DNA of 64,000 nt from Musicola paradisiaca NCPPB 2511 (lineage in GTDB: Bacteria; Pseudomonadota; Gammaproteobacteria; Enterobacterales; Enterobacteriaceae). Below, piece after piece: positions 27,607 through 36,886 of the stretch; within the stretch, counting starts at the first letter, position 1; the number at the start of each line of letters is the position of its first letter. The stretch covers positions 2,068,439 to 2,132,438 of the forward strand of contig NZ_CM001857.1 in the NCBI RefSeq assembly GCF_000400505.1, given 5' to 3'. A program made the position numbers and the translations under genes. The notes beneath the pieces were generated by a model. The model worked only from the letters and a program-made list of their open reading frames with translations, did not search any database and had not been told where the DNA came from.

Positions 27607-29167
27607 TGAAAATTCGTTCGCAAGTCGGCATGGTGCTGAACCTGGATAAATGCATCGGCTGCCATACCTGTTCAGTGACCTGTAAAAACGTCTGGACCAG
27701 CCGCGAAGGGGTGGAGTACGCCTGGTTTAATAATGTAGAAACCAAACCCGGCACCGGCTATCCCCATGCGTGGGAAGATCAGGACAAATGGCAAGGCGGC
27801 TGGATCCGTAAAATCAACGGCCGACTGGCGCCGCGCATGGGCAACCGTGTCGGGGTGCTGTCGAAGATTTTCGCCAACCCGGACGTCCCGGCGCTGGACG
27901 ACTACTACGAACCGTTCGACTACGACTACGGCCATCTGCAACGCGCCGGGGAGAGCCGGCACCAGCCGGTGGCGCGCCCACGCTCGTTAATCACCGGCCA
28001 GCGCATGAACTCCATCGAAAACGGCCCCAACTGGGAGGACGATCTGGGGGGCGAATTCAGCAAGCGCTCACAGGATAAGAACTTCGACGACATGCAGAAA
28101 GCCATGTACGGGCAGTTCGAGCACACCTTCATGATGTACCTGCCGAGACTGTGTGAGCACTGCCTCAACCCGGCGTGCGTCGCGACCTGTCCGAGTGGTG
28201 CGATTTACAAACGGGCGGAAGACGGCATTGTGCTGATCGACCAGGATAAATGCCGCGGTTGGCGCATGTGCCTGACCGGTTGCCCGTACAAAAAAATCTA
28301 CTTCAACTGGAAGAGCGGCAAATCGGAAAAGTGCATTTTCTGCTACCCGCGCATCGAATCCGGCATGCCGACGCTGTGCTCGGAAACCTGCGTCGGGCGT
28401 ATCCGCTATCTGGGGGTGCTCTGTACGACGCCGACCGCATTGAACAGGCGGCATCGGTGGAAAGCGAAACCGACCTGTACCGCCGCCAGCGGGAGATTTT
28501 CCTCGACCCGCACGACCCTGAGGTGATCGCCCAGGCGCAGCGCGACGGTATTCCGCTCAGCGTGATTGAGGCGGCGCAACAGTCGCCGGTGTACAAACTG
28601 GCGGTGGAGTGGCAACTGGCGTTGCCGCTGCACCCGGAATACCGCACGCTGCCGATGGTGTGGTACGTGCCGCCCCTGTCGCCGATCCAATCCGCCGCCG
28701 ATGCCGGCCAGCTGGCGCACAGCGGCGTGCTGCCGGACGTGGAGAGCCTGCGCATTCCGGTGCAGTATCTGGCCAATCTGCTGACGGCGGGCGATGTCGA
28801 GCCGGTACTGCTGGCGTTGCGTCGCATGCTGGCGATGCGCCATTACAAGCGGGCGCAGACCGTCGACCAGCTTGACGATACGCGCGCGCTGGAGCAGGTC
28901 GGGCTGACGCCGGCACAGGCCGAGGACATGTACCGCTATCTGGCGATCGCCAACTATGAAGACCGCTTTGTAGTGCCCTCCAGCCACCGTGAACTGGCGC
29001 GGGACGCCTTCCCGGAAGCGCATGGTTGTGGTTTCAGTTTCGGCGACGGTTGTCATGGCAGCGATTCGTCATTCAACCTGTTCAATAGCCGCCGTATCGA
29101 CGCCATCGACGTGACCAGCCAGACCCAGACCATGAGCCGCCGCCGGATGCAGGAGAACAAGTCATGA
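27606..29167 (+). pseudogene. narH: Respiratory nitrate reductase beta subunit NarH, frameshifted
   Basis: 519 residues if repaired (E. coli 512). The electron-transfer subunit has four Cys groups: CIGCHTCSVTCKNVW (near 16), CEHCLNPACVATCP, CRGWRMCLTGCP with the Nar-typical Trp in place of a Cys, and CIFCYPRIESGMPTLCSETC. At 28418-28423 the sequence GTGCTCTGTACGAC has two bases more than GTGCTGTACGAC. Without them the reading is LGVLYDADRIEQAASVESE and continues to 29167. As written, the product would lose about 240 residues and narGHJI would be inactive. A dinucleotide duplication error is more likely. narJ overlaps the end by ATGA. Confidence 0.92.
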
Positions 29168-29883
29168 TCAGTCTTCGCATTATCGCCCGGTTGCTGGAGT
29201 ATCCAGATGCGGATCTGTGGCAACAGCGCCAGGACATGCTGGATGCGCTGGAGCAAGCCGACGAGCTGCCGCTGCGCCAAAGCGCGCAACTGATGGCGTT
29301 TATCGGTGACTTCTGGCAGAGCGAGTTGCTGGATCGTCAGGAGCAATACACCGAGCTGTTCGATCGCGGCCGTTCGTTATCGCTGCTGCTGTTCGAACAT
29401 GTTCACGGCGAATCACGCGATCGCGGTCAGGCGATGGTGGACTTGCTGGCGCAATACCGCGAAGTCGGTCTGGCGTTGGACTGCCGTGAACTGCCGGATT
29501 TCCTGCCGCTGTATCTGGAGTATTTGACGTTGCGTGAACCACCGGCGGCGCGTGATGGGCTGCGAGATATTGCGCCGATCCTGACGCTGCTGGCGGCGCG
29601 TTTACGTCAGCGCGGCAGCGACTATGCCCTGTTGCTGGAGTTGTTGCTGACGCTGGCGGCGTGTGAGCCGTCAAGCGCCGCAGTGGCGGCGAAGGTGGCG
29701 GAAGAAGCACGCGACGATACGCCGCAGGCGCTGGATGCCGTCTGGGAAGAGGAGCAAGTCCGTTTCCTCGCCGATAAAGGGTGCGCCCCGGCGGCGCAGG
29801 CGGCGCATCAGCGTCGTTTTGCCGGCGCCGTCGCCCCTCAATACCTCAACCTTGACGCCGCGCGGGCGAAAGGAGAGCGTTAA
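29164..29883 (+). CDS. narJ: Nitrate reductase assembly chaperone NarJ
   Basis: The 239-residue soluble chaperone (E. coli 236) helps insert the Mo cofactor and mature NarGH before membrane docking; it is not part of the final enzyme. Family features are [16 protein letters not shown] at the N-terminus, [21 protein letters not shown] near 75-95 and [12 protein letters not shown]. It is translationally coupled to narH (ATGA) and to narI (TAATG). Confidence 0.96.
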   Translation: MISLRIIARLLEYPDADLWQQRQDMLDALEQADELPLRQSAQLMAFIGDFWQSELLDRQEQYTELFDRGRSLSLLLFEHVHGESRDRGQAMVDLLAQYREVGLALDCRELPDFLPLYLEYLTLREPPAARDGLRDIAPILTLLAARLRQRGSDYALLLELLLTLAACEPSSAAVAAKVAEEARDDTPQALDAVWEEEQVRFLADKGCAPAAQAAHQRRFAGAVAPQYLNLDAARAKGER

Positions 29884-30560
29884 TGCACTATATCAATCTA
29901 TTTTTCTTCGATATTTATCCCTATATCGCCGGCGTGGTGTTTCTGGTCGGCAGTTGGCTGCGTTATGACTACGGTCAGTATTCCTGGCGGGCCGGCTCCA
30001 GCCAGATGCTGGATAAAAAGGGCATGCGGCTGGCGTCGAACCTATTCCACCTCGGCATTCTGGGGGTGCTGGGCGGTCACTTTGTCGGCATGATGACGCC
30101 ACATTGGGTGTACGAATCCTTTTTATCGCTGGCGGTGAAGCAAAAGATGGCGATGCTCGGCGGCGGAACCTGCGGTGTTATGACGCTGGTGGGCGGTGCG
30201 ATGCTGCTGAAACGCCGTTTGACCAACCCGCGGGTACGCGCCACCTCGACCACCGGCGATATTCTGATCATGGCGTTGTTGGTGATTCAGGCGGCGCTGG
30301 GGTTGTTGACCATTCCCTTCTCCGCGCAGCATATGGATGGCAGTGAAATGATGAAGCTGGTGGATTGGGCACAGTCGGTAGTGACCTTCCGCGGCGGCGC
30401 ATCAGCGTATCTGGATGAGGTGGCGCTGGTGTTCAAACTGCATTTGGTGTTGGGCATGACGCTGTTTGTGCTGTTCCCGTTTTGCCGGTTGGTGCATATC
30501 TGGAGCGCGCCGGTGGAGTATCTCACCCGCCGCTATCAACTGGTGCGTAACCGTCACTAA
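29883..30560 (+). CDS. narI: Respiratory nitrate reductase gamma subunit NarI
   Basis: The 225-residue cytochrome b subunit has the same length as in E. coli. Five membrane segments carry two haem b groups and the quinol site. Histidines sit in [16 protein letters not shown] (near 55-70) and, toward the end, in [24 protein letters not shown]. It anchors NarGH and passes electrons from quinol. It is the last gene of the operon, with a hairpin 9 bp after the stop. Confidence 0.97.
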   Translation: MHYINLFFFDIYPYIAGVVFLVGSWLRYDYGQYSWRAGSSQMLDKKGMRLASNLFHLGILGVLGGHFVGMMTPHWVYESFLSLAVKQKMAMLGGGTCGVMTLVGGAMLLKRRLTNPRVRATSTTGDILIMALLVIQAALGLLTIPFSAQHMDGSEMMKLVDWAQSVVTFRGGASAYLDEVALVFKLHLVLGMTLFVLFPFCRLVHIWSAPVEYLTRRYQLVRNRH

Positions 30561-30568
30561 CGGTTGCC

Positions 30569-30592
30569 GGGGACAGGCATCGGCCTGTCCCC
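30569..30592 (+). terminator. 10-bp hairpin after narI
   Basis: GGGGACAGGC / GCCTGTCCCC around a 4-nt loop, between convergent narI and the Nudix gene. No T-tract. Confidence 0.6.
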
Positions 30593-30602
30593 AACGCGCG
30601 AT

Positions 30603-31058
30603 TCAAACGTGAATATCCCGCCAATAGTGCCGTAGCGCATTCATGACGTAAGGGATCACCTGCAGATGCTCAATCTGCTCCGGTGTCAGAAAGGCGAACC
30701 CCGAACCTTCGTTGAGGACGATCTCGCTGGGCGATATCTCCGCCGTGTAAGAAAAAAAGTAAATACGGGCGCAACGTGGCGCATCGGCGAGGGTGACGTA
30801 GTGCGGGAGCAGCCGTCGGCGATCGACAATCAGGCCGATTTCCTCCGCCAGCTCCCGGGCGGCGGCCTGCGCGGGGGATTCTCCTGGCTCCAGCCCGCCG
30901 CCAAACAAAGACCAGTATCCGGGGTAGACGATATCTTTGTCGGCATCCCGCAGTTGCATCAGCACGTTGCCGTTGAGATCGCGCACGATAACCAGCGCGC
31001 CCTGATAGTCACCGGGCTGACTGATGTCGCCCAGCGCAGTAAAAGTGGTATCCATCAT
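30603..31058 (-). CDS. Nudix hydrolase
   Basis: The protein is 151 residues from the first of two consecutive ATG codons (31058, 31055); an in-frame extension to 31103 does not look like family sequence. The Nudix box GX5EX7REUXEEXGU is complete (GGLEPGESPAQAAARELAEEIGL, about residues 55-77 of the chosen product). Such enzymes cleave nucleoside-diphosphate-linked substrates. The N-terminus (GALVIVRDLNGNVLMQLRD, YPGYWSLFGGGLEP) suggests an NTP/NDP-sugar type, but the substrate is unknown. No clear ribosome site was seen, so the start is uncertain. Confidence 0.88.
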   Translation of the reverse strand: MMDTTFTALGDISQPGDYQGALVIVRDLNGNVLMQLRDADKDIVYPGYWSLFGGGLEPGESPAQAAARELAEEIGLIVDRRRLLPHYVTLADAPRCARIYFFSYTAEISPSEIVLNEGSGFAFLTPEQIEHLQVIPYVMNALRHYWRDIHV

Positions 31059-31424
31059 GATGAGAAGAAGAGATATATCCGTCGTTTTATGTACGCCTAG
31101 CATAGGGCAGAACGGCGGCAGGCACTATATTTCGCTTGCCCGATAAACAGTAACGCACCGGTATAATCGTTAAGCCGCGCTTTTGAATGGCGGGCCGTTG
31201 GCGTTCTCAATGGCACGGAGTTTGAAGCGTCCTTCGATGTAAAAACCGGGTGCGATATTTTTTTAGTAAAAATTCCAGAAAGTTACCAGACATGATGTGG
31301 CTCAAGATTCATTTTGTAAGACAATGCTTCACGGTTGTAAAAATTGTCTCACATCAAATTTCACGATAAATGCAAATGCTAGGATAACGTCAGGTTAAAG
31401 CTCTGTAACACAAATGGACGGTGA
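31059..31424. other. Divergent region before yiaY with an FNR-like site
   Basis: TTGTCTCACATCAA (31344-31357) has two mismatches to the FNR consensus, and a weaker similar sequence lies about 50 bp upstream on the other strand. Anaerobic control of the alcohol dehydrogenase is plausible but unproven. Nothing else was recognised. Confidence 0.35.
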
Positions 31425-32576
31425 ATGATGAGCAGTGCATTTTATATTCCGGCATTAAACCTGATGGGCGAAGGTGCATTAACAGAAGCAGCAAAACAGA
31501 TTCAACAACAGGGTTTCAAACATGCCCTCATTGTGACTGACGGCGTGTTGAATAAGATTGGCGTCGCCGCGTCGGTACAAAACCTGTTGAAAGAATTCCA
31601 GGTGGACAGCGCCATTTATGATGGCGTGCAACCCAACCCTACGGTTGCCAATGTCGATGCCGGGTTGAAAATTCTCAGCGCGAATAACAGCGACTGTGTG
31701 ATCTCGCTAGGCGGCGGTTCTTCGCACGATTGTGCCAAGGGGATTGCGCTGCTGGCGACCAACGGCGGCAACATTGAAGATTACGAGGGGGTGGATGTTT
31801 CCGCTAAACCTCAGTTACCGCTGATCGGCATCAATACCACGGCGGGCACTGCATCGGAAATGACCCGTTTTTGCATCATTACGGATGAAGCCCGCCATGT
31901 GAAAATGGCGATCGTCGATAAAAACGTTACGCCGCTGATCTCGGTGAACGACCCGGCGCTGATGGAAGGCATGCCGCCTTCGCTGACGGCGGCGACCGGG
32001 ATGGACGCATTAACCCATGCGATTGAGGCTTACGTTTCTACGGCGGCGACGCCGATTACCGACGCCGTCGCCATCAAAGCCATCGAGCTGATTCGTGATC
32101 ATTTGCGTGATGCGGTCAGCAACGGCAAGAACAAGGTAGCGCGCGAACAAATGGCGTATGCCCAGTTTATGGCGGGAATGGCATTCAATAATGCATCGTT
32201 AGGGTATGTTCACGCGATGGCGCACCAGTTGGGCGGTTTCTACAATTTGCCGCACGGGGTTTGCAACGCCGTACTGCTGCCGCATGTAGAACGCTATAAC
32301 GCCCAGGTGGCCTCGGCTCGCCTGAAAGTGGTGGCGCAGGCGTTGGGAGTGAATGTCAGTGCGATGAGCGACAGCGAAGGTGCGGAAGCCGCCATCGTCG
32401 CCATCAATCAGTTGGCGCGCGATGTCGGTATCCCGGCAGGGCTGAAAGATCTGGGTGTGAAAGAAGAAGACTTCAACATTCTGGCCGACAACGCGCTGAA
32501 AGACGCCTGCGGCGTCACCAACCCGAAACAGGCCACACACGCTGAGATTGTGTCCATTTTTGCCGCCGCATTCTGA
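31425..32576 (+). CDS. yiaY: Iron-containing alcohol dehydrogenase YiaY
   Basis: The 383-residue cytosolic group III NAD-dependent alcohol dehydrogenase has the same length as E. coli YiaY and long near-identical stretches ([62 protein letters not shown]). The cofactor motif is [11 protein letters not shown] near 95. Metal ligands are Asp and His in the central helices plus His in HAMAHQLGG and LPHGVCN. The ATG at 31425 is followed by a second ATG. The probable terminator is split by an insertion downstream. Confidence 0.95.
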   Translation: MMSSAFYIPALNLMGEGALTEAAKQIQQQGFKHALIVTDGVLNKIGVAASVQNLLKEFQVDSAIYDGVQPNPTVANVDAGLKILSANNSDCVISLGGGSSHDCAKGIALLATNGGNIEDYEGVDVSAKPQLPLIGINTTAGTASEMTRFCIITDEARHVKMAIVDKNVTPLISVNDPALMEGMPPSLTAATGMDALTHAIEAYVSTAATPITDAVAIKAIELIRDHLRDAVSNGKNKVAREQMAYAQFMAGMAFNNASLGYVHAMAHQLGGFYNLPHGVCNAVLLPHVERYNAQVASARLKVVAQALGVNVSAMSDSEGAEAAIVAINQLARDVGIPAGLKDLGVKEEDFNILADNALKDACGVTNPKQATHAEIVSIFAAAF

Positions 32577-32600
32577 TCGAATGTGAATGTGAGTATCGAA

Positions 32601-32626
32601 AAGCCCCTGACCTGATGGTTGGGGGC
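32601..32626 (+). terminator. First copy of the yiaY terminator stem, without T-tract
   Basis: AAGCCCCTGACC / GGTTGGGGGCT can pair with G-U and minor mismatches around TGAT. It is followed by CTGAGG instead of T residues, unlike the second copy at 32984. Confidence 0.55.
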
Positions 32627-33003
32627 TGAGGCTGTTGACAAACAGCTTATGTTGTCTTGTGAATGGTGAAATTTGTACGGTCAGTGAATAATTTCGTGCG
32701 GGATAAGCGGTGTCATTTCTTTTCTGCTTCGTCGCACACACGACAAGGCGAGGTTCAAACGCCACCTCCCCTTGACCACTGGCTGGTGGCTAAACTGTGC
32801 CGCTGACGCGGTTCCTTCGGCGTTCGCCTTCGCTGTTCGGGCCGCCCGTGACGCGCTCCAGACGCGGCACGGGCTTTCGCGACGTCCTGTCGCTCACCCG
32901 GCGAAGTCGCCCAACTCAGCACAGTTTTTGACGCCGTAAAAATGCTTCATCTTGTGCTTAAGGATTTTGTTAGCAGTCTGAGTCCCTGACCTGATGGTTG
33001 GGG
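32605..33003. mobile_element. Probable small non-coding insertion flanked by 20-bp direct repeats
   Basis: CCCTGACCTGATGGTTGGGG occurs exactly at 32605-32624 and 32984-33003. The 359 bp between have related ends: CTGAGGCTGTTGAC on the left and, read inward from the right, CTCAGACTGCTAAC (10 of 14 alike). Joining left flank to right flank restores an ordinary terminator (AAAAGCCCC...GGGG plus T7). The interior codes for nothing I recognise, is GC-rich in the middle and looks like a dispersed repeat. A MITE-like insertion or a recombination remnant would both fit. Confidence 0.45.
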
Positions 33004-33010
33004 TTTTTTT
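32984..33010 (+). terminator. Second copy of the yiaY terminator, with T7
   Basis: CCCTGACC-TGAT-GGTTGGGG pairs over eight positions (two G-U) and is followed by seven T. This is a good intrinsic terminator. Confidence 0.8.
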
Positions 33011-33050
33011 ATGGCATAAACAAGGGCAGTAGTGGTCTGTTGTACTAATC

Positions 33051-33075
33051 AGATGTGCCCTTAAGATGCACATCT
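33051..33075. promoter_or_regulatory. 8-bp inverted repeat before a small ORF
   Basis: AGATGTGC (33051-33058) and GCACATCT (33068-33075), 9 bp apart, end 13 bp before the ATG at 33089. The placement fits an autoregulatory operator such as those of antitoxin genes. Confidence 0.45.
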
Positions 33076-33088
33076 TGAGGGGGGGAAA

Positions 33089-33211
33089 ATGAAAACGTAC
33101 ACCATTACTGAAGCCCGAAAAAACATTGCGACGGTCATCGATACGGCGGCCCCGTTTATTTCCTCGGCCGCCGGTGGTGCAGGTTATTTGGCGATTGATC
33201 AGATCGCCTGA
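33089..33211 (+). CDS. Small ORF, 40 codons, antitoxin-like N-terminus
   Basis: The product starts MKTYTITEARKNIATVIDTA, which resembles the first helix and strand of Phd/YefM antitoxins (TxxEARxNLxxxID). It then continues with APFISSAAGGAGYLAIDQIA, which does not belong to that fold. A GAGGGGGGG run lies 5 nt before the ATG. It may be a recombined remnant of a toxin-antitoxin gene or a genuine short peptide. No toxin gene is near. Confidence 0.35.
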   Translation: MKTYTITEARKNIATVIDTAAPFISSAAGGAGYLAIDQIA

Positions 33212-33250
33212 CACGGACTGAGTTTTTTAGTGATCGACAATGTAACGGTG

Positions 33251-34282
33251 TTATTTAGCAGAAAGCTCTCTACGGATAATGTCTGCACCTGCGCTTAACG
33301 CATTGAGTTTGCCTGTGGCTACCCGCCGGGATAAGGGCGCCATACCGCAGTTGGTCGAAGGGTAGAGCTTGTCGGCATCGACGAATTGAAGCGCTTTTCG
33401 TAGCGTATCGGCGACTTCTTCTGGTGTCTCTATGGCATTGGTTGCCACATCAATGGCCCCTACCATGACTTTTTTACCGCGAATCAGCTCAAGCAGATCC
33501 ATCGGAACACGCGAGTTATGGCATTCCAGCGAGATGATATCGATAGCCGATGTTTGCAGTTTGGGAAATGCTTCTTCGTATTGCCGCCACTCTGACCCCA
33601 GCGTTTTTTTCCAATCGGTATTGGCTTTGATGCCATAGCCATAGCAAATATGCACCGCCGTTTCACATTTCAGCCCTTCAATGGCTTTTTCTAACGTGGC
33701 GATCCCCCAGTCATTCACCTCATCAAAGAAAACATTAAAGGCTGGCTCGTCAAACTGGATGATATCGACACCCGCGGCCTCTAATTCTTTCGCTTCCTGA
33801 TTGAGTATTTTTGCAAATTCCCAGGCGAGTTTTTCGCGGCTTTTATAGTGGTTATCATAGAGCGTATCAATCATCGTCATCGGCCCCGGCAACGCCCATT
33901 TAATCGGCTGTTTGGTGAGTTGACGTAAGAATTTGGCATCTTCAACAAACACGGGTTTTTGACGCGCCACGGCACCGACCACCGTCGGTACACTTGCGTC
34001 ATAGCGATTACGAATTTTAACCACTTCTCGTTTTTCAAAATCCACACCGCTCAGGTGTTCAATAAACGTGGTGACAAAGTGTTGGCGTGTTTGTTCGCCA
34101 TCGCTGACGATATCGATACCTGCACGCAGTTGGTCAAACAGCGACAAGCTCAAGGCATCTTTTTTCCCTTCAACTAACTCGTCGTTTTGCAATTTCCAGG
34201 GAGACCACAGCTTCTCAGGCTCGGCGAGCCAGGAGGGTTTGGGTAAACTGCCCGCAGTGGATGTGGGTAATAATGTTTTCAT
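33251..34282 (-). CDS. mesD: Folate-independent methionine synthase core enzyme, MesD type
   Basis: The 343-residue protein equals the C-terminal catalytic half of cobalamin-independent MetE, without the folate-binding N-terminal half. Zinc ligands are visible in HICYGYG (His/Cys) and STNCGMAPLSRR (Cys), and homocysteine-binding sequence in DEPAFNVFF. Short MetE-like proteins paired with a DUF1852 protein were described as MesD-MesX, an oxygen-dependent, folate-independent route to methionine. Pairing with mesX (27 bp upstream, same strand) makes this assignment strong. AAGG lies about 9 nt before the ATG. Confidence 0.88.
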   Translation of the reverse strand: MKTLLPTSTAGSLPKPSWLAEPEKLWSPWKLQNDELVEGKKDALSLSLFDQLRAGIDIVSDGEQTRQHFVTTFIEHLSGVDFEKREVVKIRNRYDASVPTVVGAVARQKPVFVEDAKFLRQLTKQPIKWALPGPMTMIDTLYDNHYKSREKLAWEFAKILNQEAKELEAAGVDIIQFDEPAFNVFFDEVNDWGIATLEKAIEGLKCETAVHICYGYGIKANTDWKKTLGSEWRQYEEAFPKLQTSAIDIISLECHNSRVPMDLLELIRGKKVMVGAIDVATNAIETPEEVADTLRKALQFVDADKLYPSTNCGMAPLSRRVATGKLNALSAGADIIRRELSAK

Positions 34283-34309
34283 CGCAAGTGACCTTATATT
34301 TTTGGTGAA

Positions 34310-35287
34310 TCAGCGCGCGTAATGAGCAGACCATTGCTCAAGAATATTTTTATACGGTTTGATGAAGTGCTCTTCAGTAAACTTCCCTTGCTTAATGGCT
34401 AACTGGCTGCGCTCTTCCCGATCATAAACAATTTTTGTTAATGAATGATCCTGGTGATTTAGGTTGGGTTGATAATATTGCCCTGCTGCGGAGTTCGCAT
34501 TGTAAATCTCAGGTCGGTAAATTTTTTGGAAAGTCTCCATCGTACTGATGGTACTGATCAGCTCAAGATCGGTGTAATCACTCAGTAAATCACCAGAAAA
34601 ATAAAAAGCCAAAGGAGCGACACTATTTTGCGGCATAAAATAGCGAACCTGTAGCCCCATTTTTTCGAAATACTTTTCAGTCAAAGACGAACCGTTTGGC
34701 TGGTATTCGATGCCCAATACAGGATGCCGGTTTCCCGTTCGATGATAGGTGTCTTTACTGGACACACTTAAACAAATCACGGGCGATTTGCTAAAGTTGT
34801 CTTTGTATTCTTGTGAGTTGACGAAATATTTAAATATATTCCCATGCAAGTCGCCAAAGTTATCGGGAATGCTAAATTGGGGTTGGTTATTATTATGTTC
34901 TAACAGCAAGACACTAAAATCATAATCTCGCACGTAAGAAGAAAAATTATTTCCTACAATGCCTTCAATACGGGCATTGTATTTTTTATCAATGATGTTG
35001 GTTTTTAAAATTTCGATGGCCGGGAAGGTGGCGTTATTATCGGCAATATGCATATCAACAGAAATGATTTCAAGTTCGACCGAATAACGATCCCCGTTGG
35101 GATTATCCCAATACGCCAATGTATTGAAGCGATTGTCAATCATCACTAAGGTATTGCGTAAATTCTCCTGGCGGCTCGCGCCTCTGGCCAGATTCGCAAA
35201 GTTAGTCGTGATACGTGTATTTTCGGAAGGGTTATAGTTCTCATCGAAGCAACTGCTTTTAATTGTAAAGGTAAAATTCTTAGTCAT
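34310..35287 (-). CDS. mesX: DUF1852 protein MesX, partner of MesD
   Basis: The 325-residue soluble protein belongs to DUF1852 by overall sequence (for example FTIKSSCFDENYNPSENTRITTNFANLARG at the N-terminus and YYQPNLNHQDHSLTKIVYDREER near the C-terminus). In bacteria where it was studied, MesX is needed for MesD activity, possibly for making the methyl donor or its oxygen-dependent step. It is first of the two-gene unit. Base composition is clearly more AT-rich than the flanking core genes, which suggests acquisition. I see no MetJ box upstream. Confidence 0.88.
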   Translation of the reverse strand: MTKNFTFTIKSSCFDENYNPSENTRITTNFANLARGASRQENLRNTLVMIDNRFNTLAYWDNPNGDRYSVELEIISVDMHIADNNATFPAIEILKTNIIDKKYNARIEGIVGNNFSSYVRDYDFSVLLLEHNNNQPQFSIPDNFGDLHGNIFKYFVNSQEYKDNFSKSPVICLSVSSKDTYHRTGNRHPVLGIEYQPNGSSLTEKYFEKMGLQVRYFMPQNSVAPLAFYFSGDLLSDYTDLELISTISTMETFQKIYRPEIYNANSAAGQYYQPNLNHQDHSLTKIVYDREERSQLAIKQGKFTEEHFIKPYKNILEQWSAHYAR

Positions 35288-35528
35288 CGTGTTGTTTTTT
35301 CCTGATGCTTGAGATGAAAACCTGGTTAATATGTTGATATTAAATGACTTTAATTTATCAATAGGTGGTCTTCATGTTGCCGTTAAGTTAATTAAGCATA
35401 TTTTATGCCAGAGCCGATGGGGGAGGGAAAGAGACTTAATTTCATTACAACATGAGCCATATTCATGGTCGGGGATACGGCTAGATTAGGGAGGGTTGCA
35501 AACGTCGATCAACGTCCTATTGTGTAGC

Positions 35529-35557
35529 AGGACAAGGCTCATCATAAGCCTTGTCCT
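35529..35557 (-). terminator. 11-bp hairpin after pptA
   Basis: AGGACAAGGCT (35529-35539) and AGCCTTGTCCT (35547-35557) form a perfect stem 13 bp past the pptA stop. No T-tract. Confidence 0.55.
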
Positions 35558-35569
35558 AAAGAGCCAGCG

Positions 35570-35800
35570 TTACAGGGTGTATCCCGGCTTTTTGGTGAGA
35601 TTTTCCAGTTCCGGCCCGATTTCCACGTCGTAAACCTCTTCTTTCCAGCGCTCAGGCGCCACTTCCGTCAACGCGACTGAAAGCGCTCTATCTTCGGAAT
35701 GCAGATATTTTTTGATAACATCGCAAATCTCGTTTGCCAGCGCCTGTTTAACGTCTTCAGACAGATTCCGTGGGTAATATTTGACAGCAACGTGTGGCAT
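35570..35800 (-). CDS. pptA: 4-oxalocrotonate tautomerase family protein PptA
   Basis: The 76-residue protein is similar in length and pattern to E. coli PptA/YdcE (77 residues): MPHVAVKYYPRNL, the central SEDRALSVALTEV and the C-terminal LTKKPGYTL. After Met removal Pro1 is the catalytic base in this superfamily. The natural substrate is unknown; it is probably a keto-enol tautomerase. It is a single-gene unit with its own hairpin. Confidence 0.92.
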   Translation of the reverse strand: MPHVAVKYYPRNLSEDVKQALANEICDVIKKYLHSEDRALSVALTEVAPERWKEEVYDVEIGPELENLTKKPGYTL

Positions 35801-36001
35801 AGCATGCTCCGTGAGTGAGGTATTGCACCGGAAATACGGGTGTCAGCGGCAAGCCGCGAGGCGAAATATGTTGGCACATTCTGGTGGTATTGCCTACGAC
35901 GGCTTGCTGCTACACGCTGTTTTCGGTTTAGCGTACCGTCCCGACGGATTGCCCGGTGCCGATGCGACCGCTCCTTTTTAATTGGATGGTGTTATTGATT
36001 G

Positions 36002-36765
36002 ATGAATATGTTGTTTTTGAGTGATGCGCTGTTATGTGTGTCGTTGGGGATAGGGCTTGGTATTTGCGGCGGTATGTTGGGCATCGGCGGCGGGCTGATC
36101 GCCATTCCGGTGTTGGGCATGTTGTTCGGCATGAATCAACATATCGCACAGGGAACCGCGCTGATAATGATCACGCCCAATGTCCTGATCGGGTTTCTGC
36201 GTTATCGGCAGCGCAACCGCATTGATACCCGCATGACATTGATATTGTGTGGTTTTGCGACGGTATCCTCTTATCTGGCGGCGCATGTCGCTTCGCTGAT
36301 ACCCGTCGACAATCTGCAAAAAGCCTTTGCCGTATTTCTGCTGGTGCTGGCGGTCTACTACATCGGGCAGTGGTTCAAAAGCCGGCATCACCATCGTGCG
36401 GCCACGGCGTTGTTGTCCCCCCGTTACCTTCCGGTGTTGGGGTGGCGAGCGGTTTTATGTCCGGGATTTTCACCGTCGGCGGCGGGTTGGTGGTGGTGCC
36501 GGCGCTGGTGACGCTGTTCGGTTTTACCCAAACACAGGCGCAGGGCATTGCGCTGGCGCTGGTGGTGCCCGGCGCGTTAGCGGCGTTGGCCTCCTATGCG
36601 CAGGCCGGCAATGTGGATTGGGCGACCGGTCTCCCATTGGCGCTGGGCGGTATCCTGAGTGTGTCATGGGGCGTGGCACTGGCGCACCGGCTGCCGGTAT
36701 CCTTTCTGCGGCTGGCATTCTGCCTGGTGCTGCTCGGGGTAGCGCTGACGATGCTGTGGAAATAA
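36002..36765 (+). pseudogene. TauE/SafE family sulfite/sulfoacetate-type exporter, frameshifted
   Basis: About 254 residues if repaired. The repeated family motif appears twice: GICGGMLGIGGGLIAIPVL near the start and SGIFTVGGGLVVVPALVTLFG after the break, as expected for the two halves of this eight-helix membrane protein. At 36439-36442 GTTGGGGTGGCG has four G; five would read PVLGVASGFMSGIF. Transport of sulfur-containing or related anions is known for some members, but the substrate here is unknown. The start could be ATG 36002 or 36008, and neither has a strong ribosome site. Confidence 0.88.
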
Positions 36766-36886
36766 TCCACCCATAAACATCCTTCGTATCGCTAAACGAG
36801 TTATTGCGCTGGCAGGTCGATTCCCGACAATACGCCGGGAGTCGATTCGCAACATGCGCGGCTGTGCTGCGGCAAGATGTGATGCG

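Noticed and set aside
32199-32765. 188-codon minus-strand frame overlapping the yiaY end and the inserted segment
   Set aside because: Antisense to yiaY in most of its length; the start lies in the suspected repeat.
35288-35480. Possible MetJ box upstream of mesX
   Set aside because: Only isolated GAAGACC-like fragments; no tandem AGACGTCT-type repeats.
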